This document shows positions 7,857 to 15,540 of a stretch of 38,117 bases of DNA, piece after piece (positions within the stretch are counted from its first letter, which is position 1; each line of letters begins with the position of its first letter). The notes beneath the pieces were generated by a model. That model worked only from the letters and a program-made list of their open reading frames with translations. It was not told the origin of the DNA and made no database searches. Position numbers and translations under genes: made by a program. Origin of the DNA: UMGS1052 sp045580005 (lineage in GTDB: Bacteria > Bacillota > Clostridia > Oscillospirales > CAG-382). The stretch lies in contig JAZNMZ010000071.1 of the NCBI GenBank assembly GCA_045580005.1, forward strand, positions 1-38,117. Direction: 5' to 3'.

Positions 7857-9188
7857 ATGTCAAAACCGATTGTTGCCATAGTCGGCAGACCTAATGTAGG
7901 CAAAAGTACATTTTTCAATAAGCTCGCCGGCAAGCGTATCTCTATTGTTGAGGATACCCCCGGAGTGACAAGAGACAGAATATACTTTGAAACCGAGTGG
8001 GCAGGCAGGAGTCTTATGATGATCGACACAGGAGGTATCGAGCCCGATGCCAACGATGTCATTATGGCTCATATCAAGACGCAGGCACAGATTGCTATCG
8101 ACAGTGCAGATGTAATTATATATATGTGCGATTTTCACGCAGGGGTTACAGCCGACGACAGAGAACTTGCACTTATGCTCAAAAAGAGCCACAAGCCGAT
8201 TGTTCTTGCAGTAAACAAGATGGATAAAATCGGCATGATTCCGCCCGAGTTTTATGAGTTTTATGAGCTTGGTCTCGGTGAGCCGATTGCGCTTTCTTCT
8301 GTACACGGTACGGGCAGCGGAGATGTACTTGAGCGCGTGTGTGAGCATCTTTCCGACTACGAGGATGAGCCCGAGGATGAGGATGTTATAAAGGTTGCCG
8401 TTATCGGCAGACCCAACGCCGGCAAGAGCTCGCTTGTCAACAGAGTTCTCGGAGAGGAGCGTATGATTGTATCAAATATAGCAGGTACAACAAGAGACGC
8501 TATTGACTCAAAGATAGAAAACGAGTACGGCAAATACACCTTTATTGACACGGCTGGTATTCGCAAGAGCGGCAAGATAGAGGACAGTATCGAGAGATTC
8601 AGCGTTCTGCGCGCGCACCTTGCTGTCGAGCGCTCGGATGTGTGTGTCATTATGATTGACGCAACCGAGGGAGTCACAGCGCAGGACGAGCGTATAGCAG
8701 GCATCGCTCACGAGAACGGTAAGGCTTCTGTTATCGTTGTCAACAAGTGGGACCTTGTGGAAAAGGACGGCAAGACGCTTGACAATATGAGAAAGGATAT
8801 CCAGTCAGCCCTTTCTTATATGACATACGCCCCTGTACTTTTTATCTCGGCAAAGACCGGACAAAGAGTCGACAGACTCTATGAGCTTATAAACTATGTA
8901 AACGACCAGTCACAGATGCGTATATCGACGGGTATGCTCAACGATGTGCTTAACGACGCGATTACACGCGTTCAGCCGCCGTCAGACAAGGGCAAGAGAC
9001 TCAAGATATACTATATGACGCAGACAGGTATCAAGGCACCCACCTTTGTGCTGTTTGTAAACGACGCAGAGCTTTTCCATTTTTCATATCAGAGATATAT
9101 CGAAAACAAGCTCCGCGAGACCTTTGGATTTGAAGGTACGCCGATTAAGCTCGTTATAAGAGAAAAGAACGACGGCGAAAACGCATAA
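7857..9188 (+). CDS. der: Ribosome biogenesis GTPase Der (EngA)
   Basis: Essential double-GTPase acting in 50S subunit assembly. The 443-aa protein has two G domains: G1 of the first is GRPNVGKS at residues 10-17 with DTPGVTRDR and DTGG, and G1 of the second is GRPNAGKS at 184-191 with AGTTRDAID and DTAGIRKSGK. NKMD and NKWD specificity motifs are visible. A C-terminal KH-like domain (about 350-443) ends in the family motif GFEGTPIKLVIREK. GGAGGG precedes the ATG. It lies between the DUF512 gene and plsY, and the three are likely co-transcribed. Confidence 0.97.
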   Translation: MSKPIVAIVGRPNVGKSTFFNKLAGKRISIVEDTPGVTRDRIYFETEWAGRSLMMIDTGGIEPDANDVIMAHIKTQAQIAIDSADVIIYMCDFHAGVTADDRELALMLKKSHKPIVLAVNKMDKIGMIPPEFYEFYELGLGEPIALSSVHGTGSGDVLERVCEHLSDYEDEPEDEDVIKVAVIGRPNAGKSSLVNRVLGEERMIVSNIAGTTRDAIDSKIENEYGKYTFIDTAGIRKSGKIEDSIERFSVLRAHLAVERSDVCVIMIDATEGVTAQDERIAGIAHENGKASVIVVNKWDLVEKDGKTLDNMRKDIQSALSYMTYAPVLFISAKTGQRVDRLYELINYVNDQSQMRISTGMLNDVLNDAITRVQPPSDKGKRLKIYYMTQTGIKAPTFVLFVNDAELFHFSYQRYIENKLRETFGFEGTPIKLVIREKNDGENA

Positions 9189-9207
9189 GTGTTTTCAGGA
9201 GGAAATT

Positions 9208-9939
9208 ATGGCTTTTTTAGAATTGCTTGCTAACGGAATTGTCGGAAAATATTTCAGCACCGAAATACCTCTTTTTGTGCTGTGCTATATTCTTGTGGCT
9301 TTTATTGCATATGCGCTGGGAAGCATTAACTTTGCGATAATCCTTTCAAAGCTCCGCCACAACGACGATATCAGGCGTCACGGCAGCGGAAATGCGGGTA
9401 TGACAAATATGCTTCGTACCTACGGCAAGACCGACGGAATTCTTACATTCCTCGGTGATGCGCTCAAAACAGCTCTTGCAATATTCATAGGTATGCTTAT
9501 TGTGGGCAGTGCTCACGGCGGCAACTATGCAGGCGGACTTTTTGCAATACTCGGACATATTTTTCCGTGTTACTATGGCTTCAAGGGCGGCAAGGGCGTT
9601 GTAGCCTCTGCGATGACGATACTTATGCTCAATCCTGCTGTTTTCGGTATGCTGATACTTGTGTTTGTGATAGTTGTTGCAATCTGGAGATATATTTCTC
9701 TAGGCTCAGTGATATGCGCTATGCTCTATCCTATGCTTACCTTTGCGGTGACGCGCGTTTCGGACAAGGGCCCTGCAACACTATTTGCACTTGTCATCGC
9801 AATACTTGTAATAGTTTTGCACAAGGACAACATTGTGCGCCTTATGCAGGGTAAAGAGTCAAAGCTGAGCTTTGGTAAAAAGAGTGAGAAGAAAACATAT
9901 ACAGTAAAAAAACAAAAAAACCGTAAGAACGGTAAATAA
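9208..9939 (+). CDS. plsY: Glycerol-3-phosphate acyltransferase PlsY
   Basis: Membrane acyltransferase moving the acyl group from acyl-phosphate to glycerol-3-phosphate, the first step of phospholipid synthesis in Gram-positive bacteria. The 243-aa protein has several hydrophobic segments. Family motif 1 is visible as YALGSINFAIILSK followed by RRHGSGNAGMTNMLR, motif 2 as FKGGKGVVASAM, and motif 3 as SLGSV. The C-terminus is a lysine-rich tail longer than usual (KKSEKKTYTVKKQKNRKNGK), likely cytoplasmic. AGGAGGAAA precedes the ATG. der-plsY adjacency is common in Firmicutes. Confidence 0.95.
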   Translation: MAFLELLANGIVGKYFSTEIPLFVLCYILVAFIAYALGSINFAIILSKLRHNDDIRRHGSGNAGMTNMLRTYGKTDGILTFLGDALKTALAIFIGMLIVGSAHGGNYAGGLFAILGHIFPCYYGFKGGKGVVASAMTILMLNPAVFGMLILVFVIVVAIWRYISLGSVICAMLYPMLTFAVTRVSDKGPATLFALVIAILVIVLHKDNIVRLMQGKESKLSFGKKSEKKTYTVKKQKNRKNGK

Positions 9940-9943
9940 ACAT

Positions 9944-10924
9944 ATGTCAGACATGAAAAACAAAAACGCAAAAAGCCCCGGAGAGAATCAGTCTGCGCAG
10001 TCTTTTGACAACAAAGCACTGCTTGATAATCTCGGCCCGGACGATATAGTATCCTCGCATACCTACCAAAAGCGTAAGAATGCGACAGGTGCTTTGCGGC
10101 TGTTTTTCATGTTTGTTTTTGCCTGCGTATTTGTTATAGCGTCCTTTAATGTGATAAGCTCGACGCTCAGCAGAATAAAAGCGGATAAATACTATGACAG
10201 CCTGCGTGATATTTTCTACGGCGAGCAGACAATAGCGGGGAACATATCGTACCTCGCACCCGAGGTAATGTCTGCAGATGACAGACTGTATTCGGAGGAC
10301 GGTTCGGTTTTTGAATCCCAGAACATATCCCCCGACGATTTGAAGGTAAAATACGAGCTTATGCTTCCCAACCTTGAGGCTCTGAAAAGCATCAACGGCG
10401 GCGCGTTTGCGTGGATAAAGGTTGGGGGTACAAGAGTAGACTATCCGATAGTCAAGGGCAGCGATAACGACTATTATCTCGACCACGCACTTGACAGGAC
10501 ATACAGCGTGTCGGGCAGTGTGTTTGTCGACTATATGAACAGTACAAATCTTGACAAAAACCGCAACACCTGCGTTTACGGGCATAATATGAACGACGGA
10601 ACAATGTTCCAGACAATTATGAACTTCAAGAATGTAAATCAGTTCAAAAACGGCAGGATAGAGATATATACAAAAGACGGAATATATATTTACACCCCCT
10701 TTTCGGCGTACGAAGCCGACCCGTACTATTATTTTTATTATACCGAATTCCCGACAGATGAGTATTATGCACAGTTCCTGTCGGATATAAAAGAGCGGTC
10801 AATGCACGCGTCATCAATAACTCCGACGGTGCAGGATAAGATAGTAACCCTCATTACCTGCACAAACACAGTAGAGGACAACCGGTTTGTTGTACATGGC
10901 GTGCTGACTGAGGTTGTAAAATAA
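9944..10924 (+). CDS. srtB: Class B sortase
   Basis: Cell-surface transpeptidase that cleaves a sorting signal in secreted proteins and links them to the wall or to each other. The 326-aa protein has one N-terminal membrane anchor (about residues 46-70) after a cytoplasmic Asn/Ser-rich stretch. The catalytic triad is visible: His214 in CVYGHNM, Cys306 in TLITC, Arg314 in EDNRFVV. The GHNMNDGTMF segment is typical of class B. No substrate with a sorting signal is encoded nearby, so its targets are elsewhere. The start at ATG 9944 has only a weak upstream site; ATG 9953 is an alternative. Confidence 0.9.
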   Translation: MSDMKNKNAKSPGENQSAQSFDNKALLDNLGPDDIVSSHTYQKRKNATGALRLFFMFVFACVFVIASFNVISSTLSRIKADKYYDSLRDIFYGEQTIAGNISYLAPEVMSADDRLYSEDGSVFESQNISPDDLKVKYELMLPNLEALKSINGGAFAWIKVGGTRVDYPIVKGSDNDYYLDHALDRTYSVSGSVFVDYMNSTNLDKNRNTCVYGHNMNDGTMFQTIMNFKNVNQFKNGRIEIYTKDGIYIYTPFSAYEADPYYYFYYTEFPTDEYYAQFLSDIKERSMHASSITPTVQDKIVTLITCTNTVEDNRFVVHGVLTEVVK

Positions 10925-10940
10925 ACTTTGAGGTGACTTT

Positions 10941-11396
10941 ATGAAGAATGTAAAAGACATTGTGAGCTTTGTGATTATTGCCCTTTGGGTCGTGCTTTTT
11001 CTGGTGCTGACAGTGAGATTTCCTGTGGCGGATATGCTCTCGGACAGCATAACATCAATGGAAACCACAGACGACACAGCGGTAGTTGTTGACAATATAT
11101 TGTCATATGCGATAGGCACTGTAGGAATACTTTCGGGTATTGTCGGTGTCATAATAAAAAGGCGTGAGCTTATCGCACTCTCGCTTGTGCAGGCAGGAAT
11201 CATTCTGCTGTCGGTTATTCTGTGCGGTATTGCTTTTGTGACGCTCAATGACGCATTCTTAAAATATATGCTGTATCTTCTCAACCCCTTTACGGCATTT
11301 ATGTATCTGCCCGTTTTCTGGGCACTTGTTTTTACAATGATAAGCACTCTTTTTCCTGTTGCGACATATATAATTTATAAAATAAAGCACGATTAA
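10941..11396 (+). CDS. Small integral membrane protein, unknown
   Basis: I do not recognise this 151-aa protein. It has about four hydrophobic segments (residues 8-25, 50-70, 78-98, 112-143) separated by short polar loops, with an acidic extracytoplasmic-looking loop (METTDDTAVVVDN) after the first. A basic KIKHD tail closes it. GAGGTGA precedes the ATG. It follows the sortase gene by 16 bases and is ended by a strong terminator, so it is probably the last gene of the DUF512-der-plsY-srtB transcript. No enzymatic motif is visible. Confidence 0.75.
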   Translation: MKNVKDIVSFVIIALWVVLFLVLTVRFPVADMLSDSITSMETTDDTAVVVDNILSYAIGTVGILSGIVGVIIKRRELIALSLVQAGIILLSVILCGIAFVTLNDAFLKYMLYLLNPFTAFMYLPVFWALVFTMISTLFPVATYIIYKIKHD

Positions 11397-11423
11397 AAAA
11401 GAAGCCTGCAGGGCTTCTTTTTT
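11395..11423 (+). terminator. Rho-independent terminator
   Basis: AAAAAAGAAGCC (from 11395) pairs with GGCTTCTTTTTT around TGCAG, directly at the stop of the small membrane protein. The T-run follows the stem. Confidence 0.88.
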
Positions 11424-11469
11424 GAATTCAACTGTATAAATCCGGCAAAAATATCCGTGAGGTGATTTC

Positions 11470-13068
11470 TTGAAATTCTCGCGGTTGTCTTTGATATATT
11501 TTATTTTTATACTGTGTACAGCTTTTGTTTGTGCAAGACTTTTTATCATAGCCTACAACGGTACGGCTGCCGATGAGGTGCTTTCGGGGCAGTATACAAG
11601 AAGACTCGACCTTGCAAGTCGCGACGGCTTTATATTTGACAGATACGGAGAGCTTTTGTCACACAATGAGTCGGGGTATGTTGTTTTTATAAATCCTGCA
11701 AACGCCGATTCTTTACAGTATGGCGATATTGCACGCGAGCTGTCGGAGTCGAGCGGTATGCGCGAGTCGCACTTTTATGACAAGCTGTATTCGAAAAACG
11801 CTTTTGTCGTTACCACTGATAAGAAAGTCGAGGTCGAGTATGCAACAAGCTTTGTAAGGTATGAGAAGAATATGTCCGACTTTCTCTGCCATATTCTCGG
11901 ATACGATGATATAGACGGCAACGGCGTGTGCGGAGTGAGACGAGCGTATGGTGACTATCTTGACAGCGTTTCGGGCACGGCTTTTGTGCGATACGAGGCT
12001 GACGCGACAGGCGGCATTATTGAAAACGGCGTGTTCAGCGTTTATGACAGTATGTACAGCGAAAAAACAGGACTTTTGCTCACGCTAGATAAAGAAATTC
12101 AGGCAATAGCCGAGTTAGCGGCAAGCGAGCTACTAGATATGGGAGCTATTGTGATAACAGATATAAACAGCGGCGAAATTCTTGCGTCTGTTTCTGCTCC
12201 GTCGTTTTATCCCGACAGAGTGTCCGACTATCTTGAATCGGAAAAAGGTGAGTTTGTCAACCGCGCATTTATGTCTTATACTCCCGGCTCGGTTTTCAAG
12301 ACAGTGGTTGCGTGTGCGGCACTCGAAAATGACATAGGTCTTTTTGAGCTCGAGTATGAATGTACGGGAGCTATTGACCTTTCGGGTGAGACAATACCCT
12401 GCCACGACAGGGACGGACACGGCAAGATTGCAATGAAAGAGGCTTTTGCAAATTCCTGCAACCCGTATTTTATAAATCTTGCGCTTCAGATAGGTATTGA
12501 CGAAATACTCAGCATGGCAAAGAGCATGGGGGTGTGCACATACGACAATATTAATCTTCTTTCCTGCGCTGCAGGAAACCTGCCTACAGACAGACTCTTT
12601 CTCCCTGCAAATGTAGCAAACACGGCGGTGGGACAGGGAGAAGTGCTGCTGACTCCTGTGCAGGTCTGCTCTGTTATGTCGTGCGCTGTGAGCGGCGAGT
12701 TTATTATGCCGTCTATTGTAAAAGGCTATATAAACTTGGGCGAGCTTACAGATACACGGGCAGAATACAAAAACAGAGTGCTGTCACATAATACGACTGA
12801 ACTTATGAGAGAAATGCTGTCATATTGCGTGAGCGACGGCACAGGAAGCGCGGCACAAAGCGAGCTTGTTTCTGTCGGTGGCAAAACGGCAACAGCGCAG
12901 AGCGGTCAGTATAAGGACGGCAGGGAAGTGATCCACAGATGGTTTGCGGGAGTTTTTCCGATGGATGAGCCACAATACAGCATTTGCGTGCTCTGTGACG
13001 GCAACGGCAGCAGCACCGTCAGTCCAGCAAGCGTTTTCAAGTCGCTGTGCGAGCGGCTGGTGCAATAA
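11470..13068 (+). CDS. Class B penicillin-binding protein (transpeptidase)
   Basis: Peptidoglycan DD-transpeptidase, 532 aa, anchored by one N-terminal membrane segment (residues 5-25). A dimerisation domain with RDGFIFDRYGELL follows (about 50-220). The catalytic domain has the SxxK motif at Ser274-Lys277 (TPGSVFK) and SxN at Ser329-Asn331 (NSCN). The third motif reads KTATAQ at 472, so the usual KTG glycine is alanine. Relatives include FtsI, PbpA and SpoVD; there is no PASTA domain, and I cannot choose among them. The start is TTG with AGGTGA 4 bases upstream; no ATG lies nearby. Confidence 0.9.
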   Translation: MKFSRLSLIYFIFILCTAFVCARLFIIAYNGTAADEVLSGQYTRRLDLASRDGFIFDRYGELLSHNESGYVVFINPANADSLQYGDIARELSESSGMRESHFYDKLYSKNAFVVTTDKKVEVEYATSFVRYEKNMSDFLCHILGYDDIDGNGVCGVRRAYGDYLDSVSGTAFVRYEADATGGIIENGVFSVYDSMYSEKTGLLLTLDKEIQAIAELAASELLDMGAIVITDINSGEILASVSAPSFYPDRVSDYLESEKGEFVNRAFMSYTPGSVFKTVVACAALENDIGLFELEYECTGAIDLSGETIPCHDRDGHGKIAMKEAFANSCNPYFINLALQIGIDEILSMAKSMGVCTYDNINLLSCAAGNLPTDRLFLPANVANTAVGQGEVLLTPVQVCSVMSCAVSGEFIMPSIVKGYINLGELTDTRAEYKNRVLSHNTTELMREMLSYCVSDGTGSAAQSELVSVGGKTATAQSGQYKDGREVIHRWFAGVFPMDEPQYSICVLCDGNGSSTVSPASVFKSLCERLVQ

Positions 13069-13092
13069 AAAACTCGCCCTGAGGCGAGTTTT
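13069..13092. terminator. Bidirectional terminator between convergent genes
   Basis: AACTCGCC (13071-13078), loop CTGA, GGCGAGTT (13083-13090), with A-run before and T-run after, so it works for both the penicillin-binding protein and the converging methyltransferase gene. Confidence 0.85.
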
Positions 13093-14458
13093 AATTTATT
13101 CTGAGTCCCTTTGGATAATGATTTTTGATGTATCCTCCCACAGCCTTGCCGCCGCCAAGAGGAATGCCGTCGATAAGCACCGACACCCAACCGTCGCTCA
13201 TATCGTATTCAAAACCCTCACCGTGCAGATATTTTGCACTCTCGGGGGAGTGCTGAGTCAGCGCGACCTTGCGTACAAATTCGCCCCCAAACGCCGAGAA
13301 GAAATGATGGTGCGGAACAAGACGGCCGCTCTTTACTTCTCCGAGCTTTACTCCGCAGGAGAAGATGTGCTTGCTTGGCACAGGAAGGTTATCGGGAAGT
13401 ATTAGTATATTGTCGCCGTATGCTCTAAGATAAAAGTTGTCATGCCCTACAGTGTCGGACAGGAAAGCTCTTGCCGCCTTTCCTTCGTCCTTTGTAAGAG
13501 GCCGCGAACTGTCTTTCCAGAACGGCTCGGGAAAAGAGAACTCACCTTTCTTTTTCAATATCGCAAAAAACTGTCCCTCGCCCTTTGCCGTGTGGGGATA
13601 AAATCTTCTGACATGATCGGCCTCAAAGCCCTTGCAGTATTCCGCAATGCCGCCGACAGTCTGCGCCTTCACTCTGTCGCATGGGTCGACAAGCTCAAAG
13701 TCGGGGTGGATTTTCAGAAATTCGCTTACATTGCACTCGTTTTCCTCGGGAGAGAATGTGCAGGTCGAGTACAAAAGATATCCGCCGTCTGCTACGCACC
13801 AGCTTGCGTTATTGAGAATTTCTTTTTGCCGAAGTGCGCAGAGAGCTACATTTTCCTCGCTCCACTCATCACAGGCAAGCGTATTTTTGCGGAACATACC
13901 CTCGCCCGAGCATGGTGCGTCACATATTACAATCCCAAAAAAGCTCGGGAAGCTGTCTTTGAGGAAAGCGGAGTCTGCGCAGAGTATTACCGAGTTTTTA
14001 AAGCCGAGTCTTTCGGCGTTGCCCACAAGTGTCTTGCAGCGTGATGGGACAATCTCGTTTGAAAAGACAATACCGCAGCTTTCTGCTGCAAGATTCATAG
14101 CCTGCGAGGTCTTGCCTCCGGGACTTGCACACACATCAAGTATGTTCATTCCCGGTACAAAAAGCTCAGAAAGTGCCGACACGGGGCACATAGCCGACGG
14201 CTCCTGAATATAAAAAAGACCTGCGTGATGTGTCGCCTGATTACCTGCTTTGTCGGCGTCAAAATAAAATCCGTCATCGCAGAACGGAATTTTTTCTGTT
14301 TCAAAAGGCATAAGCTTTATTGCGGCAGAGACACTTCCAGCTTTCACTTTGTTGATGTGAAGCGCGCGCGAGCAGTCCTTGTCAAAGGAAGCTATATAAT
14401 CGCCGTAGCTGTCCTGCAGCAACTTTTCCATTCTTTTTTTAAAGCTTTCGGGAAGCAT
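13091..14458 (-). CDS. rsmF: rRNA (cytosine-C5)-methyltransferase, RsmF/NOL1-NOP2-sun family
   Basis: SAM-dependent m5C methyltransferase acting on rRNA (RsmF methylates 16S C1407 in E. coli; the site here is unknown). The 455-aa protein has the SAM-binding motif DVCASPGGKTSQ at residues 108-119, DAPCSG with Cys183 and STCTF with Cys233; the two cysteines are the release and nucleophilic residues of the family. The C-terminal 150 residues match the RsmF-type extension rather than the RsmB NusB domain, which is absent at the N-terminus. AGGAGGAAAG precedes the ATG. It is a single gene between two terminators. Confidence 0.88.
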   Translation of the reverse strand: MLPESFKKRMEKLLQDSYGDYIASFDKDCSRALHINKVKAGSVSAAIKLMPFETEKIPFCDDGFYFDADKAGNQATHHAGLFYIQEPSAMCPVSALSELFVPGMNILDVCASPGGKTSQAMNLAAESCGIVFSNEIVPSRCKTLVGNAERLGFKNSVILCADSAFLKDSFPSFFGIVICDAPCSGEGMFRKNTLACDEWSEENVALCALRQKEILNNASWCVADGGYLLYSTCTFSPEENECNVSEFLKIHPDFELVDPCDRVKAQTVGGIAEYCKGFEADHVRRFYPHTAKGEGQFFAILKKKGEFSFPEPFWKDSSRPLTKDEGKAARAFLSDTVGHDNFYLRAYGDNILILPDNLPVPSKHIFSCGVKLGEVKSGRLVPHHHFFSAFGGEFVRKVALTQHSPESAKYLHGEGFEYDMSDGWVSVLIDGIPLGGGKAVGGYIKNHYPKGLRIN

Positions 14459-14526
14459 ACTTTCCTCCTGGTTTTTACTATATACATTATATTACAATAA
14501 CAGCATTTTTTCAAGTATAACTTTGC

Positions 14527-14555
14527 TTGACTTTTGCGCTTGAGGAAGGTAAAAT
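14527..14555 (+). promoter_or_regulatory. Promoter of the PAP2 phosphatase gene
   Basis: TTGACT (14527-14532), 17-base spacer, TAAAAT (14550-14555), 30 bases before the start codon. Confidence 0.7.
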
Positions 14556-14585
14556 ATATTTATAAAAACAGTCTTTGGAGATATT

Positions 14586-15506
14586 ATGTATTTTTTAAAC
14601 CTGCTTGAAAAAATAAGGACACCTTTTTTTGATAACTTTTTTCTTCTTGTCACACAAATGGGCGACGAAACTTTCTTTCTTCTGATAGCCGTATATATAT
14701 ATTGGTGTATCAGCAAGAAGACGGGATATTATCTTATGAGTGTCTGCTTTACGGGTACGGTGCTCAATCAGTTTTTGAAGCTCCTTTTTAGGGTTCCAAG
14801 ACCCTGGATGCTTGACAAAAGCTTTTCGGCGGTCGAGGCGGCAAAGGCTGGAGCAGGGGGGTACTCTTTCCCGAGCGGTCATACGCAGAACGCCTTTGGT
14901 ATATTTGGCACACTCTGTATGACAAGCAAGGGCGGTATCAAAAGAGCGGTATTTGTTGCTGCGGCGTGCCTTGTGGCATTCTCAAGGATGTATCTCGGCG
15001 TGCACACTCCTGTTGATGTACTTACCTCTGTGGCAACAGGGCTTGCCTTGGTATTTGTTTTTGGCAGAATTTTTGAGAATATTGACAAAAAGCCAAGATA
15101 CTTTTATATTCTGCTTGCGGTTATGCTTGCTTTTGCGGTAGGGTATGTGGCTTTTATAGAGCTTTACCGCTTTCCTGCAGACCTCGACGCTCACAATTAC
15201 GCTGAGGGTAGCAAGAACGCTTATGTTCTGCTTGGCGGCATTGCGGCAATGTGTGTGGCGGCACCGCTTGAAAAAAGATATATTAACTTTTCAACAAAAG
15301 CAAGTCTGCCCCGACAGATTGTAAAGACCTTGCTCGGCGCGCTTTTTATTGTTTTGATAAAAGAGATAATCAAAGAGCCGCTCACAACTCTTTTTGGCGG
15401 TCACAATATCGCCCATGCGCTAAGGTACTTTACAGTGGTTATCTTTGCGGTGCTTGTCTGGCCCTTGACTTTCGGGTTTTTTTCAAAGTCCTCAAAGAAG
15501 AAATAA
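14586..15506 (+). CDS. PAP2-family integral membrane phosphatase
   Basis: Lipid phosphatase-like membrane enzyme, 306 aa, with about seven or eight hydrophobic segments. All three PAP2 motifs are present: Lys65-x6-Arg72-Pro73 (KLLFRVPRP), the PSGH motif with His99 (YSFPSGHTQ), and Ser133-Arg134-x5-His140-x3-Asp144 (SRMYLGVHTPVDV). Possible substrates are phosphatidic acid, undecaprenyl pyrophosphate or a sphingolipid phosphate; the sequence does not decide. The extra C-terminal segments (residues 180-306) are longer than in minimal PAP2 proteins. TTTGGAG precedes the ATG. It is a single-gene unit with its own promoter and terminator. Confidence 0.9.
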   Translation: MYFLNLLEKIRTPFFDNFFLLVTQMGDETFFLLIAVYIYWCISKKTGYYLMSVCFTGTVLNQFLKLLFRVPRPWMLDKSFSAVEAAKAGAGGYSFPSGHTQNAFGIFGTLCMTSKGGIKRAVFVAAACLVAFSRMYLGVHTPVDVLTSVATGLALVFVFGRIFENIDKKPRYFYILLAVMLAFAVGYVAFIELYRFPADLDAHNYAEGSKNAYVLLGGIAAMCVAAPLEKRYINFSTKASLPRQIVKTLLGALFIVLIKEIIKEPLTTLFGGHNIAHALRYFTVVIFAVLVWPLTFGFFSKSSKKK

Positions 15507-15511
15507 CAAAA

Positions 15512-15540
15512 CGGTGCTCGTCATTGAGCACCGCTTTTTT
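15512..15540. terminator. Terminator between the PAP2 gene and feoB
   Basis: CGGTGCTC (15512-15519), 6-base loop, GAGCACCG (15526-15533), then CTTTTTT. An A-rich stretch before the stem makes it usable from the minus strand too, where feoB converges and its stop overlaps the T-run. Confidence 0.88.
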
